Assembly: GCA_945827465.1 (NCBI GenBank)
Contig: CALZOH010000007.1
Span: 1 to 29,647 of the forward strand
From: an uncultured Prevotellaceae bacterium
GTDB lineage: Bacteria; Bacteroidota; Bacteroidia; Bacteroidales; Bacteroidaceae
Reading direction: 5' to 3'
Length of the DNA: 29,647 bases
Part shown: one piece after another, positions 1 through 8,538 of the stretch
How the letters are laid out: every line of letters begins with the position of its first letter
Position numbering within the stretch: position 1 is the first letter of the stretch
Notes under the pieces: model-generated
Told to the model about the DNA's origin: nothing
Databases searched by the model: none
Seen by the model: the letters and a program-made list of their open reading frames with translations, nothing else
Made by a program: the position numbers and the translations under genes

Positions 1-90
1 CAAAACGGCTAAAATGGAAAAATAAGGACTTTGCACATTGAGCAAAACGGCTAAAATGGAAAAATAAGGGCTTTGCACATTGAGCAAAAC
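1..90. repeat. 42-bp tandem direct repeat, two full copies plus a stub
   Basis: Copy 1 is 1-42 and copy 2 is 43-84. They differ at one base (A28 versus G70). A third copy breaks off after CAAAAC at 85-90. Each copy ends with an imperfect hairpin-like TTTGC...GCAAA that spans the copy junction. Because copy 1 begins at the window edge, the array may continue upstream. The period is a multiple of three, and on the minus strand the repeat is an open 14-codon unit without stops; all plus-strand frames contain stops. Function unknown. Confidence 0.9.
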
Positions 91-522
91 AATTGTTTGG
101 GCTAATAGAATACTTTTACAGCCTGTAAAAGGCTCTCAAAAATGATGATGAACAAAAAAACAGCCGGGAAGTTGACCTCATTCCATGAGTTCAGATTAAT
201 CAAGAATAATTTATTTGTATCACATGATAGGGATTAGAATGAATTGTTAGAGTTAAAATATTTGACGGAATGTCGGTAGGGGGAGGATGAATGTGTGGGA
301 AATCCGCAGTGGAATCGTTGGTTTTGTGATGCGGTTAGATCGTATCTTTTGGGAGCATGACACTTGTGATGAAGGCGCAAAAAGGAATAAACAAGCAAGT
401 TGAAGTAATGTTTCTGCATCAATTTTATTCTCCTAAACAGAGATTTGATTGGATACGAAAAAAAACAGACTTTAGAGCATACTAAAAAAGAAAAAAATGT
501 CCGTGCTTTGCGAATAAATAAG
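91..522. other. Intergenic region without a supportable gene
   Basis: Between the tandem repeats and the guaB promoter I see no convincing gene. A 31-codon ORF on the plus strand (142-237, starting with three ATGs) and a 62-codon ORF on the minus strand (234-422) are open, but neither has recognisable motifs or a convincing promoter. The stretch is AT-rich and could hold the 3' end or upstream leader of neighbours outside the window. Confidence 0.5.
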
Positions 523-554
523 TAATTTTGCGTGCAATATAAAACTATAGTGCA
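523..554 (+). promoter_or_regulatory. guaB -7 box and overlapping leader inverted repeat
   Basis: TAATTTTG at 523-530 matches the Bacteroidetes -7 consensus TAnnTTTG; no good -33 TTTG is visible at the usual spacing of about 20 bases. Directly downstream, TGCAATATA (533-541) and TATAGTGCA (546-554) form an inverted repeat, 8 of 9 pairs, with a 4-base loop, ending two bases before the guaB ATG. It could be an operator or an RNA hairpin over the start codon; which of these is inference. Confidence 0.5.
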
Positions 555-556
555 TT

Positions 557-2032
557 ATGGCTTCATTTATTGCAGATAAAATTGTTTCGGACGGTCTTAC
601 TTATGATGACGTCCTATTGATACCCGCTTATTCGGAAGTATTACCTCGATTGGTAAAACTTGGTACTCATTTCTCCAGAAATATTGAATTGAATATTCCC
701 TTTGTATCCGCCGCCATGGATACCGTTACAGAAGCGACTATGGCTATTGCCATTGCGCGTGAAGGTGGTATAGGCGTGATCCACAAGAATATGACCATAG
801 AGGAACAGGCTCGTCAGGTAGCCACTGTGAAGCGTGCAGAGAATGGTATGATTTATGATCCTGTTACCATACAGCGCGGTTCAAAAGTAAGAGATGCTTT
901 GGCCCTGATGAATGAATACCATATTGGTGGAATTCCTGTAGTGGATGCCGAAAGACACTTGGTGGGCATCGTGACCAATCGCGATTTGCGTTTTGAACAA
1001 GATTTGGAGAAGGACATCGACTTGGTGATGACTTCGGAGCACTTGGTGACCACTACCCAACAGACTGACTTGGGTGCCGCAGCCCGCATTCTGCAGGAGA
1101 ACAAAATTGAGAAACTGCCGGTAGTGGATGAAAAAGGTTGCTTGATAGGTCTGATTACTTACAAAGATATTACCAAGGCCAAGGATAAGCCTATGGCCTG
1201 CAAGGATAGCAAAGGCCGTCTGCGCGTGGCCGCCGGTGTGGGCGTAACAAGCGACACCATGGACCGAATGCAGGCTCTCATCAAGGCCGGAGCCGATGCC
1301 ATCGTGATAGATACCGCTCATGGACATTCTAAAAACGTATTGGACAAGTTGCGCGAGGCTAAGAGTCGTTTTACAGGTGTTGATATTGTGGTGGGCAACG
1401 TTGCTACAGGCGAGGCAGCCCGTATGCTGGCCGAAGCAGGTGCTGACGCCATTAAGGTAGGTATCGGTCCGGGTTCTATTTGTACAACCCGCGTGGTGGC
1501 AGGTGTGGGAGTTCCGCAGCTTTCAGCCATCTACGATGTGTCATCGGCTTTGAAGGGTACAGGAGTGCCTATGATTGCCGATGGAGGTTTGCGCTATTCG
1601 GGTGACGTGGTGAAAGCCCTCGCCGCCGGTGGCGACAGTGTGATGATAGGTTCTTTGGTAGCCGGTACGGAAGAGTCACCGGGCGAAACCATCATTCTCA
1701 ATGGACGTAAATTTAAGACCTATCGCGGTATGGGTTCGCTCGAAGCCATGGAAAATGGTTCAAAGGACCGTTACTTCCAGTCTGACGTTACCGAACTGAA
1801 GAAACTTGTTCCTGAAGGAATTGCCGGTCGCGTGCCTTACAAGGGAACAGTGCAGGAAGTTATCTATCAATTGGTGGGCGGCTTGCGCTCGGGTATGGGT
1901 TACTGTGGAGCTGCTACCATTGAGGCTCTTCACAATGCTAAATTTACCCGTATTACCAATGCCGGAGTGCTCGAAAGTCATCCGCATGACATTACCATTA
2001 CGAGCGAAGCTCCTAATTACAGCCGTCCGTAA
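557..2032 (+). CDS. guaB: IMP dehydrogenase
   Basis: Catalyses NAD-dependent oxidation of IMP to XMP, the committed step to guanine nucleotides, in the cytoplasm. The 491-residue length is normal for bacterial IMPDH. The TIM-barrel catalytic core is split by two CBS domains at roughly residues 97-155 and 157-212. The catalytic loop GSICTTR (306-312) carries Cys309, the residue that forms the covalent XMP intermediate. The phosphate-binding GVGVPQL and ADGGLRYSGD segments and the YRGMGS motif (389-394) are intact, so the enzyme should be active. The ATG at 557 follows a -7 box by about 26 bases. It is the first gene of a closely packed rightward group; the next gene starts 34 bases after its stop. 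Confidence 0.97.
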   Translation: MASFIADKIVSDGLTYDDVLLIPAYSEVLPRLVKLGTHFSRNIELNIPFVSAAMDTVTEATMAIAIAREGGIGVIHKNMTIEEQARQVATVKRAENGMIYDPVTIQRGSKVRDALALMNEYHIGGIPVVDAERHLVGIVTNRDLRFEQDLEKDIDLVMTSEHLVTTTQQTDLGAAARILQENKIEKLPVVDEKGCLIGLITYKDITKAKDKPMACKDSKGRLRVAAGVGVTSDTMDRMQALIKAGADAIVIDTAHGHSKNVLDKLREAKSRFTGVDIVVGNVATGEAARMLAEAGADAIKVGIGPGSICTTRVVAGVGVPQLSAIYDVSSALKGTGVPMIADGGLRYSGDVVKALAAGGDSVMIGSLVAGTEESPGETIILNGRKFKTYRGMGSLEAMENGSKDRYFQSDVTELKKLVPEGIAGRVPYKGTVQEVIYQLVGGLRSGMGYCGAATIEALHNAKFTRITNAGVLESHPHDITITSEAPNYSRP

Positions 2033-2066
2033 TCTACTTGACCAGACTGAAAATAGATTTCATTTC

Positions 2067-3494
2067 ATGAAGAAGCTTTTTCTTTCTTTGTGTATGTCGC
2101 TCTGTGCTGCAACAACACTTCACGCACAGTCGGCAGACCCCGAAGTGATGAAGATCAACGGTAAAAGTATTCTCCGTTCAGAGTTTGAGTATTTTTATAA
2201 TAAAAACAACGAAGCCACAGCCACGGCAGGTTCGCAAACATCGGTTAATGACTATGTGGACATGTTCATTAACTATCGACTCAAGGTGCAAGCCGCCCTT
2301 GATGAGAAACTTGACACGCTGAGCAGCTTCAAAAAGGAGTTTTCGGGTTATCGTGATGCCCAATTACGCCCTTATCTGACCGATCCGGAGTATGAAGACT
2401 CCATTGCACAGGCCGTTTATAAGGCCATGAAAGAGCAAGTAGGCGATTCAGAACTGGTATTGGTGTCGCACATCATGATGGTATTGCCGCAGAAAAGCAC
2501 TGATGCCGTCAAGGCAGCCAAAAAAACGCGCATAGACTCTGTTTACCAAGCTTTGCAAAATGGTGCAGACTTCATAGAATTGGCTAAAAAGTGCAGCGAA
2601 GACTTTACAACGGCTCAGAAAGGTGGAGAATTACCTTGGATAGCTCCCGGACAGACCTTGCCGGAGTTTGAAAAAGAGGCTTATGCCCTTCAGCCCGGCC
2701 AATATTCCAAACCTTTCCTCTCGACAGTGGGCTATCACATTGTGTATATGAAAGAACGCAAAAAGTTAGAGCCCTACGAGCAGAAAAAGGCCGAGATCAT
2801 GGAACTGCTCAATGCCCGTGGCATCAAGGATATGGCTGCCGAGCACCGCATCAAACGTTTGATGGAGGAATCGAAGGGTCAGAGTCGTGAGGAAGTGATT
2901 GCCCGTGTGCAAAAGGAGGCTTGTCAGGACCAGCCGGAACTGAAATATCTGATTGAAGAATATCACGACGGTCTGTTACTTTATGAAGCCAGCAATAGAC
3001 TCGTTTGGCAAAAAGCTGCAAAGGATAAAGAAGGCTTGACCAAATATTTCAAGAAGAATAAAAAGAAATATGCGTGGGATGCTCCACGTTATAGAGGCTA
3101 TATCATCTATGCCAAGTCAGAGCAACTGCTTCAGCAGGCCCGCGAATTTTTCAAAAAGCAAGAAACAGAGGAGGGCGTGGCCGAGTTTAACAAATCAATG
3201 CCTCAAGACAGCTTGAAGAAAGTGCGGGTAAGGTATGGTGTATTCAGACAAGGTGATGAACCTATCGTCGATTGGGAAGCCTTTGGCAAGGAAGAGCCTA
3301 AAGCCAATACGGTATTTCCCTTCCGCGGTTGTCAGGGCGTTATGCTCAATCAGCCCAAGCTTTATAATGATGTGAAGGCACAAGTAGTGTCAGACTATCA
3401 GGATGTCAAAGAAAAAGAATGGGTGAAGGAACTGCGTAAAAAGTATTCCGTCACGGTAAATAAAGAAGTATTGGCTACGGTCAACAAACACTAA
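2067..3494 (+). CDS. Secreted PpiC-type peptidylprolyl isomerase
   Basis: Predicted periplasmic foldase of 475 residues. I chose the ATG at 2067 because it opens a clean signal peptide (Lys-Lys, hydrophobic core, cleavage near the AQS at 20-22); a longer reading frame back into guaB is open but lacks a sensible start. One parvulin/rotamase domain spans about residues 130-232, with the family features SHIMM near its start, GGELPW and the closing GYHIVY. The charged C-terminal half (240-475) shows no domain I recognise and may act as a chaperone arm. It precedes a second, SurA-like isomerase by only 14 bases, suggesting the pair is co-expressed for folding outer-membrane proteins. Substrate is unknown. 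Confidence 0.85.
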   Translation: MKKLFLSLCMSLCAATTLHAQSADPEVMKINGKSILRSEFEYFYNKNNEATATAGSQTSVNDYVDMFINYRLKVQAALDEKLDTLSSFKKEFSGYRDAQLRPYLTDPEYEDSIAQAVYKAMKEQVGDSELVLVSHIMMVLPQKSTDAVKAAKKTRIDSVYQALQNGADFIELAKKCSEDFTTAQKGGELPWIAPGQTLPEFEKEAYALQPGQYSKPFLSTVGYHIVYMKERKKLEPYEQKKAEIMELLNARGIKDMAAEHRIKRLMEESKGQSREEVIARVQKEACQDQPELKYLIEEYHDGLLLYEASNRLVWQKAAKDKEGLTKYFKKNKKKYAWDAPRYRGYIIYAKSEQLLQQAREFFKKQETEEGVAEFNKSMPQDSLKKVRVRYGVFRQGDEPIVDWEAFGKEEPKANTVFPFRGCQGVMLNQPKLYNDVKAQVVSDYQDVKEKEWVKELRKKYSVTVNKEVLATVNKH

Positions 3495-3508
3495 GAAAGA
3501 AGGATTTG

Positions 3509-4888
3509 ATGAAGAAAAGAAGTTATCGTCGTTTCGTGGTAAGTGCATTGGCTCTTTCGTTGTTCGGAGGACTTGCCCAGGCACAGAAACCCAATAACAT
3601 CATCGATGAAGTGATTTGGGTGGTGGGGGATGAACCTATTCTCAAGTCAGAAGTGGAGATTCAGCGCATTAGTGCTGAAATGCAAGGTCAGCGAATAGAT
3701 GGTGACCCTTATACGGTGATTCCTGAGCAGCTGGCCATTCAAAAACTCTTCCTTCATCAGGCTTCTATCGACAGTATCATTGTTACCGAGGCTGATGTGA
3801 TGTCTGACGCCAACTATCGAATCAATACCCTTGTGGAAAGAATCGGTTCGGAGGAAAAATTGGAGGAATACTGGAATATGTCGATGAAAGAAATTCGTCG
3901 ACAAGTGATTACAAACTTGATAGAGGCAAATAAGGTGCAGCAGGAACAGGAGAAAATCATCGGTGATAAAAAGATCTCTCCGGCTGAAGTGCGTCGCTAT
4001 TTCAAGAATATGCCTAAGGACAGTCTGCCCTACATCCAACCTCAGGTGGAAGTAGAGATTCTGACGCAGGCGCCGAGGGTGGAGCCCGCCGAATTGGAGA
4101 AGGTAAAACAAGATTTATTGGATTATGCCAAGCGTGTGAACGATGGCGAGACGAGTTTTGCCGCTCTTGCCCGCTTGTATTCTCAAGACGAAGGTTCGGC
4201 CAGACAAGGTGGCGAATTAGGATTCAGAGGCCGCGGCGAATTGGTGCCCGAGTTTTCAAATGTAGCCTTCTCACTGACCGATCCGAATACGGTTTCAAAG
4301 ATTGTACAAACCGAATACGGTTTCCATATCATTCAATTTATCAGTCGAAAAGGCGATAAAGTGAACGTGAGACATATTTTGCGTCGTCCGGATGTGTCTG
4401 ACGATGCGTTGATAAAGGGTACTGCCCGCTTGGATTCGATTGCCGCCGATATTCGAGACAAGAAATTTACGTTTGAAGAGGCTGTTTTGGCTCTTTCCGA
4501 CGATAAAGACACGCGTAACAACAATGGTTTGATGGTCAACTCCGATCCCTCGAGCATGACACAGACTTCCCGCTTTGAAATGAAGGACCTTCCGCAGGAA
4601 GTGGCCAAGGTCGTTGACAAAATGCAAGTGGGAGAAGTGTCGAAAGCATTTACGATGATCAATAGGAACGGACAGGTCACGTGTGCCATCGTATTGCTGA
4701 AGAATCGCATTGAAGGACACCAGGCTGACATTACGGCTGACTTCCAGGCTTTAACCGAAATTGTTTCGGCTAAAAAGAATGAAGAAAAGCTCGATGAATG
4801 GATTCGTAACAAACAGAAGACTACCTACATCTCCATTAAGGATGAATGGAAGAAGAAAGACTTTAAATATCCCGGATGGATCAAATAA
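3509..4888 (+). CDS. SurA-like periplasmic chaperone / peptidylprolyl isomerase
   Basis: The 459-residue protein has a signal peptide ending near AQAQ, a SurA-type N-terminal segment (about 30-160: DEVIWVVGDEPILKSEV is the typical opening) and a PPIC domain at about 175-285 containing GGELGFRGRGELVPEF and YGFHIIQF. A second, more diverged PPIC-like repeat begins at VNVRHILRRP and runs to about residue 400. SurA delivers unfolded beta-barrel proteins across the periplasm. The ATG at 3509 is preferred over the TTG three bases upstream; AGAAAGAAGG lies just before it. The gene overlaps the next by 13 bases, so translation is probably coupled with the OstA-like protein, which fits a shared outer-membrane role. 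Symbol surA withheld because orthology cannot be proven here. Confidence 0.87.
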   Translation: MKKRSYRRFVVSALALSLFGGLAQAQKPNNIIDEVIWVVGDEPILKSEVEIQRISAEMQGQRIDGDPYTVIPEQLAIQKLFLHQASIDSIIVTEADVMSDANYRINTLVERIGSEEKLEEYWNMSMKEIRRQVITNLIEANKVQQEQEKIIGDKKISPAEVRRYFKNMPKDSLPYIQPQVEVEILTQAPRVEPAELEKVKQDLLDYAKRVNDGETSFAALARLYSQDEGSARQGGELGFRGRGELVPEFSNVAFSLTDPNTVSKIVQTEYGFHIIQFISRKGDKVNVRHILRRPDVSDDALIKGTARLDSIAADIRDKKFTFEEAVLALSDDKDTRNNNGLMVNSDPSSMTQTSRFEMKDLPQEVAKVVDKMQVGEVSKAFTMINRNGQVTCAIVLLKNRIEGHQADITADFQALTEIVSAKKNEEKLDEWIRNKQKTTYISIKDEWKKKDFKYPGWIK

Positions 4889-6546
4889 ACCGACATAAAG
4901 CAAGTACTGACAGGAGAAAAGGAGTTATAGGCTACGGCCTGTTGCTCTTTTTCTTTCTGCTACCGGCTCTTGCCTCTGAACGGGCCATGACTGACGATCA
5001 GAAAGCAAGGCCCGATGCCGGAAAAATAGAACTTCGCTACGCCGACCAAATTATCTACAATCACTTCAAAAACCCTGATGTGCAGATTTTTGTGGGTAAT
5101 GTGTGCTTTTATCACAATGGTCTGCTGCTTTATTGCGATAGTGCCAACTATTATCAGACTTCCAATTCTTTCAAAGCTTTTGGCAAGGTAAAGATGTTGC
5201 AGGGCGATACGCTGTCGCTCCATAGCGAGTATCTTTTTTATGATGGCGATTCGCAGATAGCCCAGGCCCGCCACAAGGTGGTGCTGAAACACCGCGACAC
5301 CGAACTCTATACCGACAGTTTAAACTACGACCGTGTATATCATTTGGGCTACTTCTTCGAGGGAGGAAAACTTATTGACGGAGGTAACGTGCTGACCTCA
5401 GACTGGGGACAGTATAATACCTCCGATAAGGAAGCTCTCTTCAATTATCACGTACAATTGGAGCGCCCCGACATGGTGCTTACATCTGATACGATGTATT
5501 ACGATACGCAGACCAAGGTGACCCATCTCTTGGGACCCTCTAACGTTGTGAGCGGAGATAGTCGCATTTATACGGAAGATGGTTATTACAACACTATTAC
5601 CAAGCATGTGCTGCTACTTAACCGTTCCGTGATAGTCAATAAAGACCAACAGATGGTGGCAGACTCGCTCGTGTATGACCAGTTGACGGGTGAAGCCCAT
5701 GCCTATTGGAACATTGTCTATAATGACAAAGCCAACAAGAACATCTTGCTGGGTGACTATTGTTACCATAACGATAGTACGGGCTTTACGATTGCTTATG
5801 ACAAAGCCGAGGTGCGCAATTACTCAGAGAAAGATACTCTCTATCTGCACGCAGACACATTTAAGATATATACTTACTATCCGAAAACCGATTCAGTGTA
5901 TCGTGTGCTCCATGGATACTATCATACGCGCTCTTTCCGTACCGACATGCAGACGGTAGCCGATACGATGTCGTATAATAGTCGTTCCCAGATTTTGTCG
6001 CTCTTTGGCAACCCAGTGGTATGGAACGAATCGCGACAAATATTGGGCGAAGAAATCTACGCACACATGAACGACTCGACAATTGACAGTATCCGGGTGG
6101 TGAATCAGGCCCTCATGGTGGAGGAACTCGATACGGTGCACTATAATCAGATTTCCGGAAAGGAAATGAGGTATTATTTCAAGGATGGAGCACTTGTTGA
6201 GAACAAGGTAATCAATAACGTAGAGATTATTTATTATGCTTACGACGAAGATAGCCTGATGATTGGCATGAATCATACCGAAACCGGTTTGGCACGGATG
6301 TTCATGGAAGACAAAAAGGCATCAAAAATTTGGACGAACCAGGCAACGGGTACGTTTTATCCTTTGGCCTTTGTGAGTAAGGATAAAATGTTCTTGAAGA
6401 ACTTTGTGTGGTTTGACTATATGCGTCCGCGAGATAAGGATGACATCTTTGTCTGGCGTTCAAAGGCGGCAGGTACCGAACTGAAGAGAACTCCCCGCCG
6501 TGAAGTACCGCTGCAGAATCTTAAGGAACTTAAAGCAAAGAAGTAG
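4876..6546 (+). CDS. OstA/LptA-like lipopolysaccharide-transport family protein
   Basis: A 556-residue exported protein. A single hydrophobic segment at about residues 18-34 acts as signal peptide or anchor. The rest is built of short beta-strand units with the OstA-like pattern of a hydrophobic strand, GNV or GKV turn and L-x-(S/C)D-x-x-x-Y (for example VFVGNV-type strand at 71-76, LLLYCDSANYY at 83-93, LYTDSLNYD at 144-152), repeated through the first 350 residues. This is the fold of LptA and the LptD periplasmic domain, which line the LPS bridge. The N-terminal third is the clearest match; the C-terminal part is family-specific and not recognised. The start overlaps the preceding SurA-like gene, and mutL follows after 2 bases. 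A role in LPS transport is inference from family and context. Confidence 0.82.
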   Translation: MDQINRHKASTDRRKGVIGYGLLLFFFLLPALASERAMTDDQKARPDAGKIELRYADQIIYNHFKNPDVQIFVGNVCFYHNGLLLYCDSANYYQTSNSFKAFGKVKMLQGDTLSLHSEYLFYDGDSQIAQARHKVVLKHRDTELYTDSLNYDRVYHLGYFFEGGKLIDGGNVLTSDWGQYNTSDKEALFNYHVQLERPDMVLTSDTMYYDTQTKVTHLLGPSNVVSGDSRIYTEDGYYNTITKHVLLLNRSVIVNKDQQMVADSLVYDQLTGEAHAYWNIVYNDKANKNILLGDYCYHNDSTGFTIAYDKAEVRNYSEKDTLYLHADTFKIYTYYPKTDSVYRVLHGYYHTRSFRTDMQTVADTMSYNSRSQILSLFGNPVVWNESRQILGEEIYAHMNDSTIDSIRVVNQALMVEELDTVHYNQISGKEMRYYFKDGALVENKVINNVEIIYYAYDEDSLMIGMNHTETGLARMFMEDKKASKIWTNQATGTFYPLAFVSKDKMFLKNFVWFDYMRPRDKDDIFVWRSKAAGTELKRTPRREVPLQNLKELKAKK

Positions 6547-6548
6547 CA

Positions 6549-8387
6549 ATGGCTGACGTAATTCGTTTATTGCCCGATGTGGTGGCTAATCAGATTGCGG
6601 CAGGTGAGGTAATACAAAGACCATCGTCGGTAGTCAAGGAACTGATGGAAAACTCGGTGGATGCCGGGGCAGATGCTATTGAAGTGTGGGTGACAGATGC
6701 TGGTAAAACCAATATACAGGTAGTGGACAACGGTCGAGGCATGAGCGAGACGGATGCACGACTTTCGTTTGAACGACATGCCACCTCAAAGATCCGTACA
6801 GCAGCTGATCTCTTTGCTTTACATACCATGGGTTTTAGGGGAGAGGCTTTGGCATCGATTGTAGCCGTGGCCCAGGTGGAACTGAAAACTCGGACCAAGG
6901 AAGATGATCTCGGCGTATGGATGTATCTCGAAGCGTCGAAACTGGTAGAGCAAAAAGCAGTGGCATGTAAGATTGGTTCCAGTTTTTCTATCAAAAATCT
7001 CTTCTTTAATGTGCCTGCGCGCCGTCGGTTCTTGAAATCCGACGCAACGGAACTCAATAACATCATGACCGAATTTGAGCGAGTGGCCTTGATACACCCT
7101 GAAATCGGTTTTACATTCCATCGTGACGAAACATTGGTAATGGATTTGCGTCCGTCATCTTTTCGCAAACGCATTACCAGCCTTTTCGGCAATAATTTAG
7201 ACAAACAACTACTGCCGGTACAGGTTGAAACGTCGCTCATCAAGATTGACGGATTCGTGGGGAACCCTGAAAGTGCGCGTACCAAAGGGGCCCGTCAGTT
7301 TTTCTTTGTCAATCACCGCTACATGAAGCATCAGTACTTCAATAGGGCCGTCATGGCAGCTTTCGACAAACTTATTCCTTCGGATAAACAGGTTCCATAT
7401 TTTCTTTGTCTGGAAGTAGATCCTGGTAAGATTGATGTCAACATTCATCCGACCAAAACCGAAATCAAGTTTGAAGACGATCAGGCTATTTGGAAGATTC
7501 TGCTTGCTGCAGTAAAAGAGTCGTTGGGACGTTTTAACGTGGCACCCTCTATGGATTTTACCGATGAGAATGTGTTGGAGATACCGGTATTTAATCCGAC
7601 AACCCCGGTAGCTTCGCCCCAAATAGAATATGACAGAAGCTATACGCCTTTTCAGGATACGCCAAGGACTTCCTCTTCGCGTAATTATGCTCCCGACCGA
7701 TGGGAAGACCTCTATGCTTCGTTGAAGAAAACTACGTCGACCGCTGTAAATCAAGTTCAAGAGGTGGTTCAACCTCTTTTTGATGAGCCAAAATCAGAGC
7801 CGACAACGGAACCGGTTGAAAAGGATACTGCCGTCTATTTTCAATATCGTGGCAAGTATATCTTTACTACCGTCAGATCCGGTTTGATGATGATAGACCA
7901 AAACCGGGCGTCGTTAAGAATTGCCTATGACAGGTTTATGAAACAAATCAAACAGCACAGTGTCGTAGTGCAGGGACTACTTTTTCCGGAAATACTGCAA
8001 GTGCCTGTTGGCAAGTCGGTGGTCTTTTCCGAGCATCTCTCAGAGATGGCTACCGTAGGATTCGACATTGAAAGTATGGGTGGAGGCCGATTTGCCGTCA
8101 ATGGAGTGCCTGCGGGAACTGAAAAACAAGATATTCTTCTTTTGGTGCAAGAGGTTTACGAACTTTTTATCAACAATGCAGGAACGGCTTTGGATAAGAT
8201 ATACCATCAGGTGGCTCTGACGTTGGCTCGAAGGAACCTTCTCCCCAATGGTCAGACACTCAACAATGAAGAGATGAAAAAGCTGGTGGATGATTTATTT
8301 CTCTGTGAAATTCCGAATTATACTCCCGACGGAAAATTAGTATTGACCATCATCGGTAACGAAAAAATAGAGTCGTTATTACATTAA
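6549..8387 (+). CDS. mutL: DNA mismatch repair protein MutL
   Basis: A 612-residue MutL. The GHKL ATPase motifs are all present: ENSVDAGAD (34-42), DNGRGM (60-65), GFRGEALASI (95-104) and the GSSFSIKNLFFNVPARR region (143-159). A transducer domain follows with the conserved DVNIHPTKTE (296-305). A low-complexity linker runs from about 345 to 425, then the C-terminal dimerisation domain. The endonuclease metal motif DQHA-x2-E-x4-E appears only as DQNRASLRIAYD from residue 450, and no CPHGRP motif is seen, so latent nickase activity looks lost. It follows the OstA-like gene by two bases and is probably the last gene of that transcript; the next gene has its own promoter. Confidence 0.96.
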   Translation: MADVIRLLPDVVANQIAAGEVIQRPSSVVKELMENSVDAGADAIEVWVTDAGKTNIQVVDNGRGMSETDARLSFERHATSKIRTAADLFALHTMGFRGEALASIVAVAQVELKTRTKEDDLGVWMYLEASKLVEQKAVACKIGSSFSIKNLFFNVPARRRFLKSDATELNNIMTEFERVALIHPEIGFTFHRDETLVMDLRPSSFRKRITSLFGNNLDKQLLPVQVETSLIKIDGFVGNPESARTKGARQFFFVNHRYMKHQYFNRAVMAAFDKLIPSDKQVPYFLCLEVDPGKIDVNIHPTKTEIKFEDDQAIWKILLAAVKESLGRFNVAPSMDFTDENVLEIPVFNPTTPVASPQIEYDRSYTPFQDTPRTSSSRNYAPDRWEDLYASLKKTTSTAVNQVQEVVQPLFDEPKSEPTTEPVEKDTAVYFQYRGKYIFTTVRSGLMMIDQNRASLRIAYDRFMKQIKQHSVVVQGLLFPEILQVPVGKSVVFSEHLSEMATVGFDIESMGGGRFAVNGVPAGTEKQDILLLVQEVYELFINNAGTALDKIYHQVALTLARRNLLPNGQTLNNEEMKKLVDDLFLCEIPNYTPDGKLVLTIIGNEKIESLLH

Positions 8388-8443
8388 GGTTTCTTATAAA
8401 TACCCATTTATCAGAGAAATTCAACACTTTTCCATTACAAAAA

Positions 8444-8475
8444 TTTGTCTTGTATATTTTTTTTCTTTACTTTTG
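8444..8475 (+). promoter_or_regulatory. Bacteroidetes-type promoter for the OmpA-family gene
   Basis: TTTG at 8444-8447 (-33 box) and TACTTTTG at 8468-8475 (-7 box, consensus TAnnTTTG) are separated by 20 bases, the standard Bacteroidetes spacing. The leader to the ATG is about 60 bases and very AT-rich, a feature linked to strong translation in this phylum. This is one of the two best promoter matches in the window and fits an abundant outer-membrane protein. Confidence 0.75.
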
Positions 8476-8538
8476 CATGACTTTCAGTTAATCATGGGTT
8501 AGAAGAAACATATAAATACTGATAATTAATAATTAAAA

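Noticed and set aside
1..90. CRISPR array
   Set aside because: The two 42-base units abut directly with no variable spacers, and no cas genes are present.
142..237. 31-codon plus-strand ORF beginning with three ATG codons
   Set aside because: No recognisable motif and no properly spaced promoter; too short to support without homologues.
234..422. 62-codon minus-strand ORF in the guaB upstream region
   Set aside because: Composition looks random (many His, Ser, Arg), no signal or motif, and no promoter or start context.
1806..2066. Upstream extension of the first PpiC-type isomerase into guaB
   Set aside because: It overlaps the intact guaB reading frame and would bury a good signal peptide starting at 2067.
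6590..7285. 231-codon ORF antisense to mutL
   Set aside because: The sense frame is a motif-complete mutL; the antisense frame has no recognisable features and follows sense codon bias.
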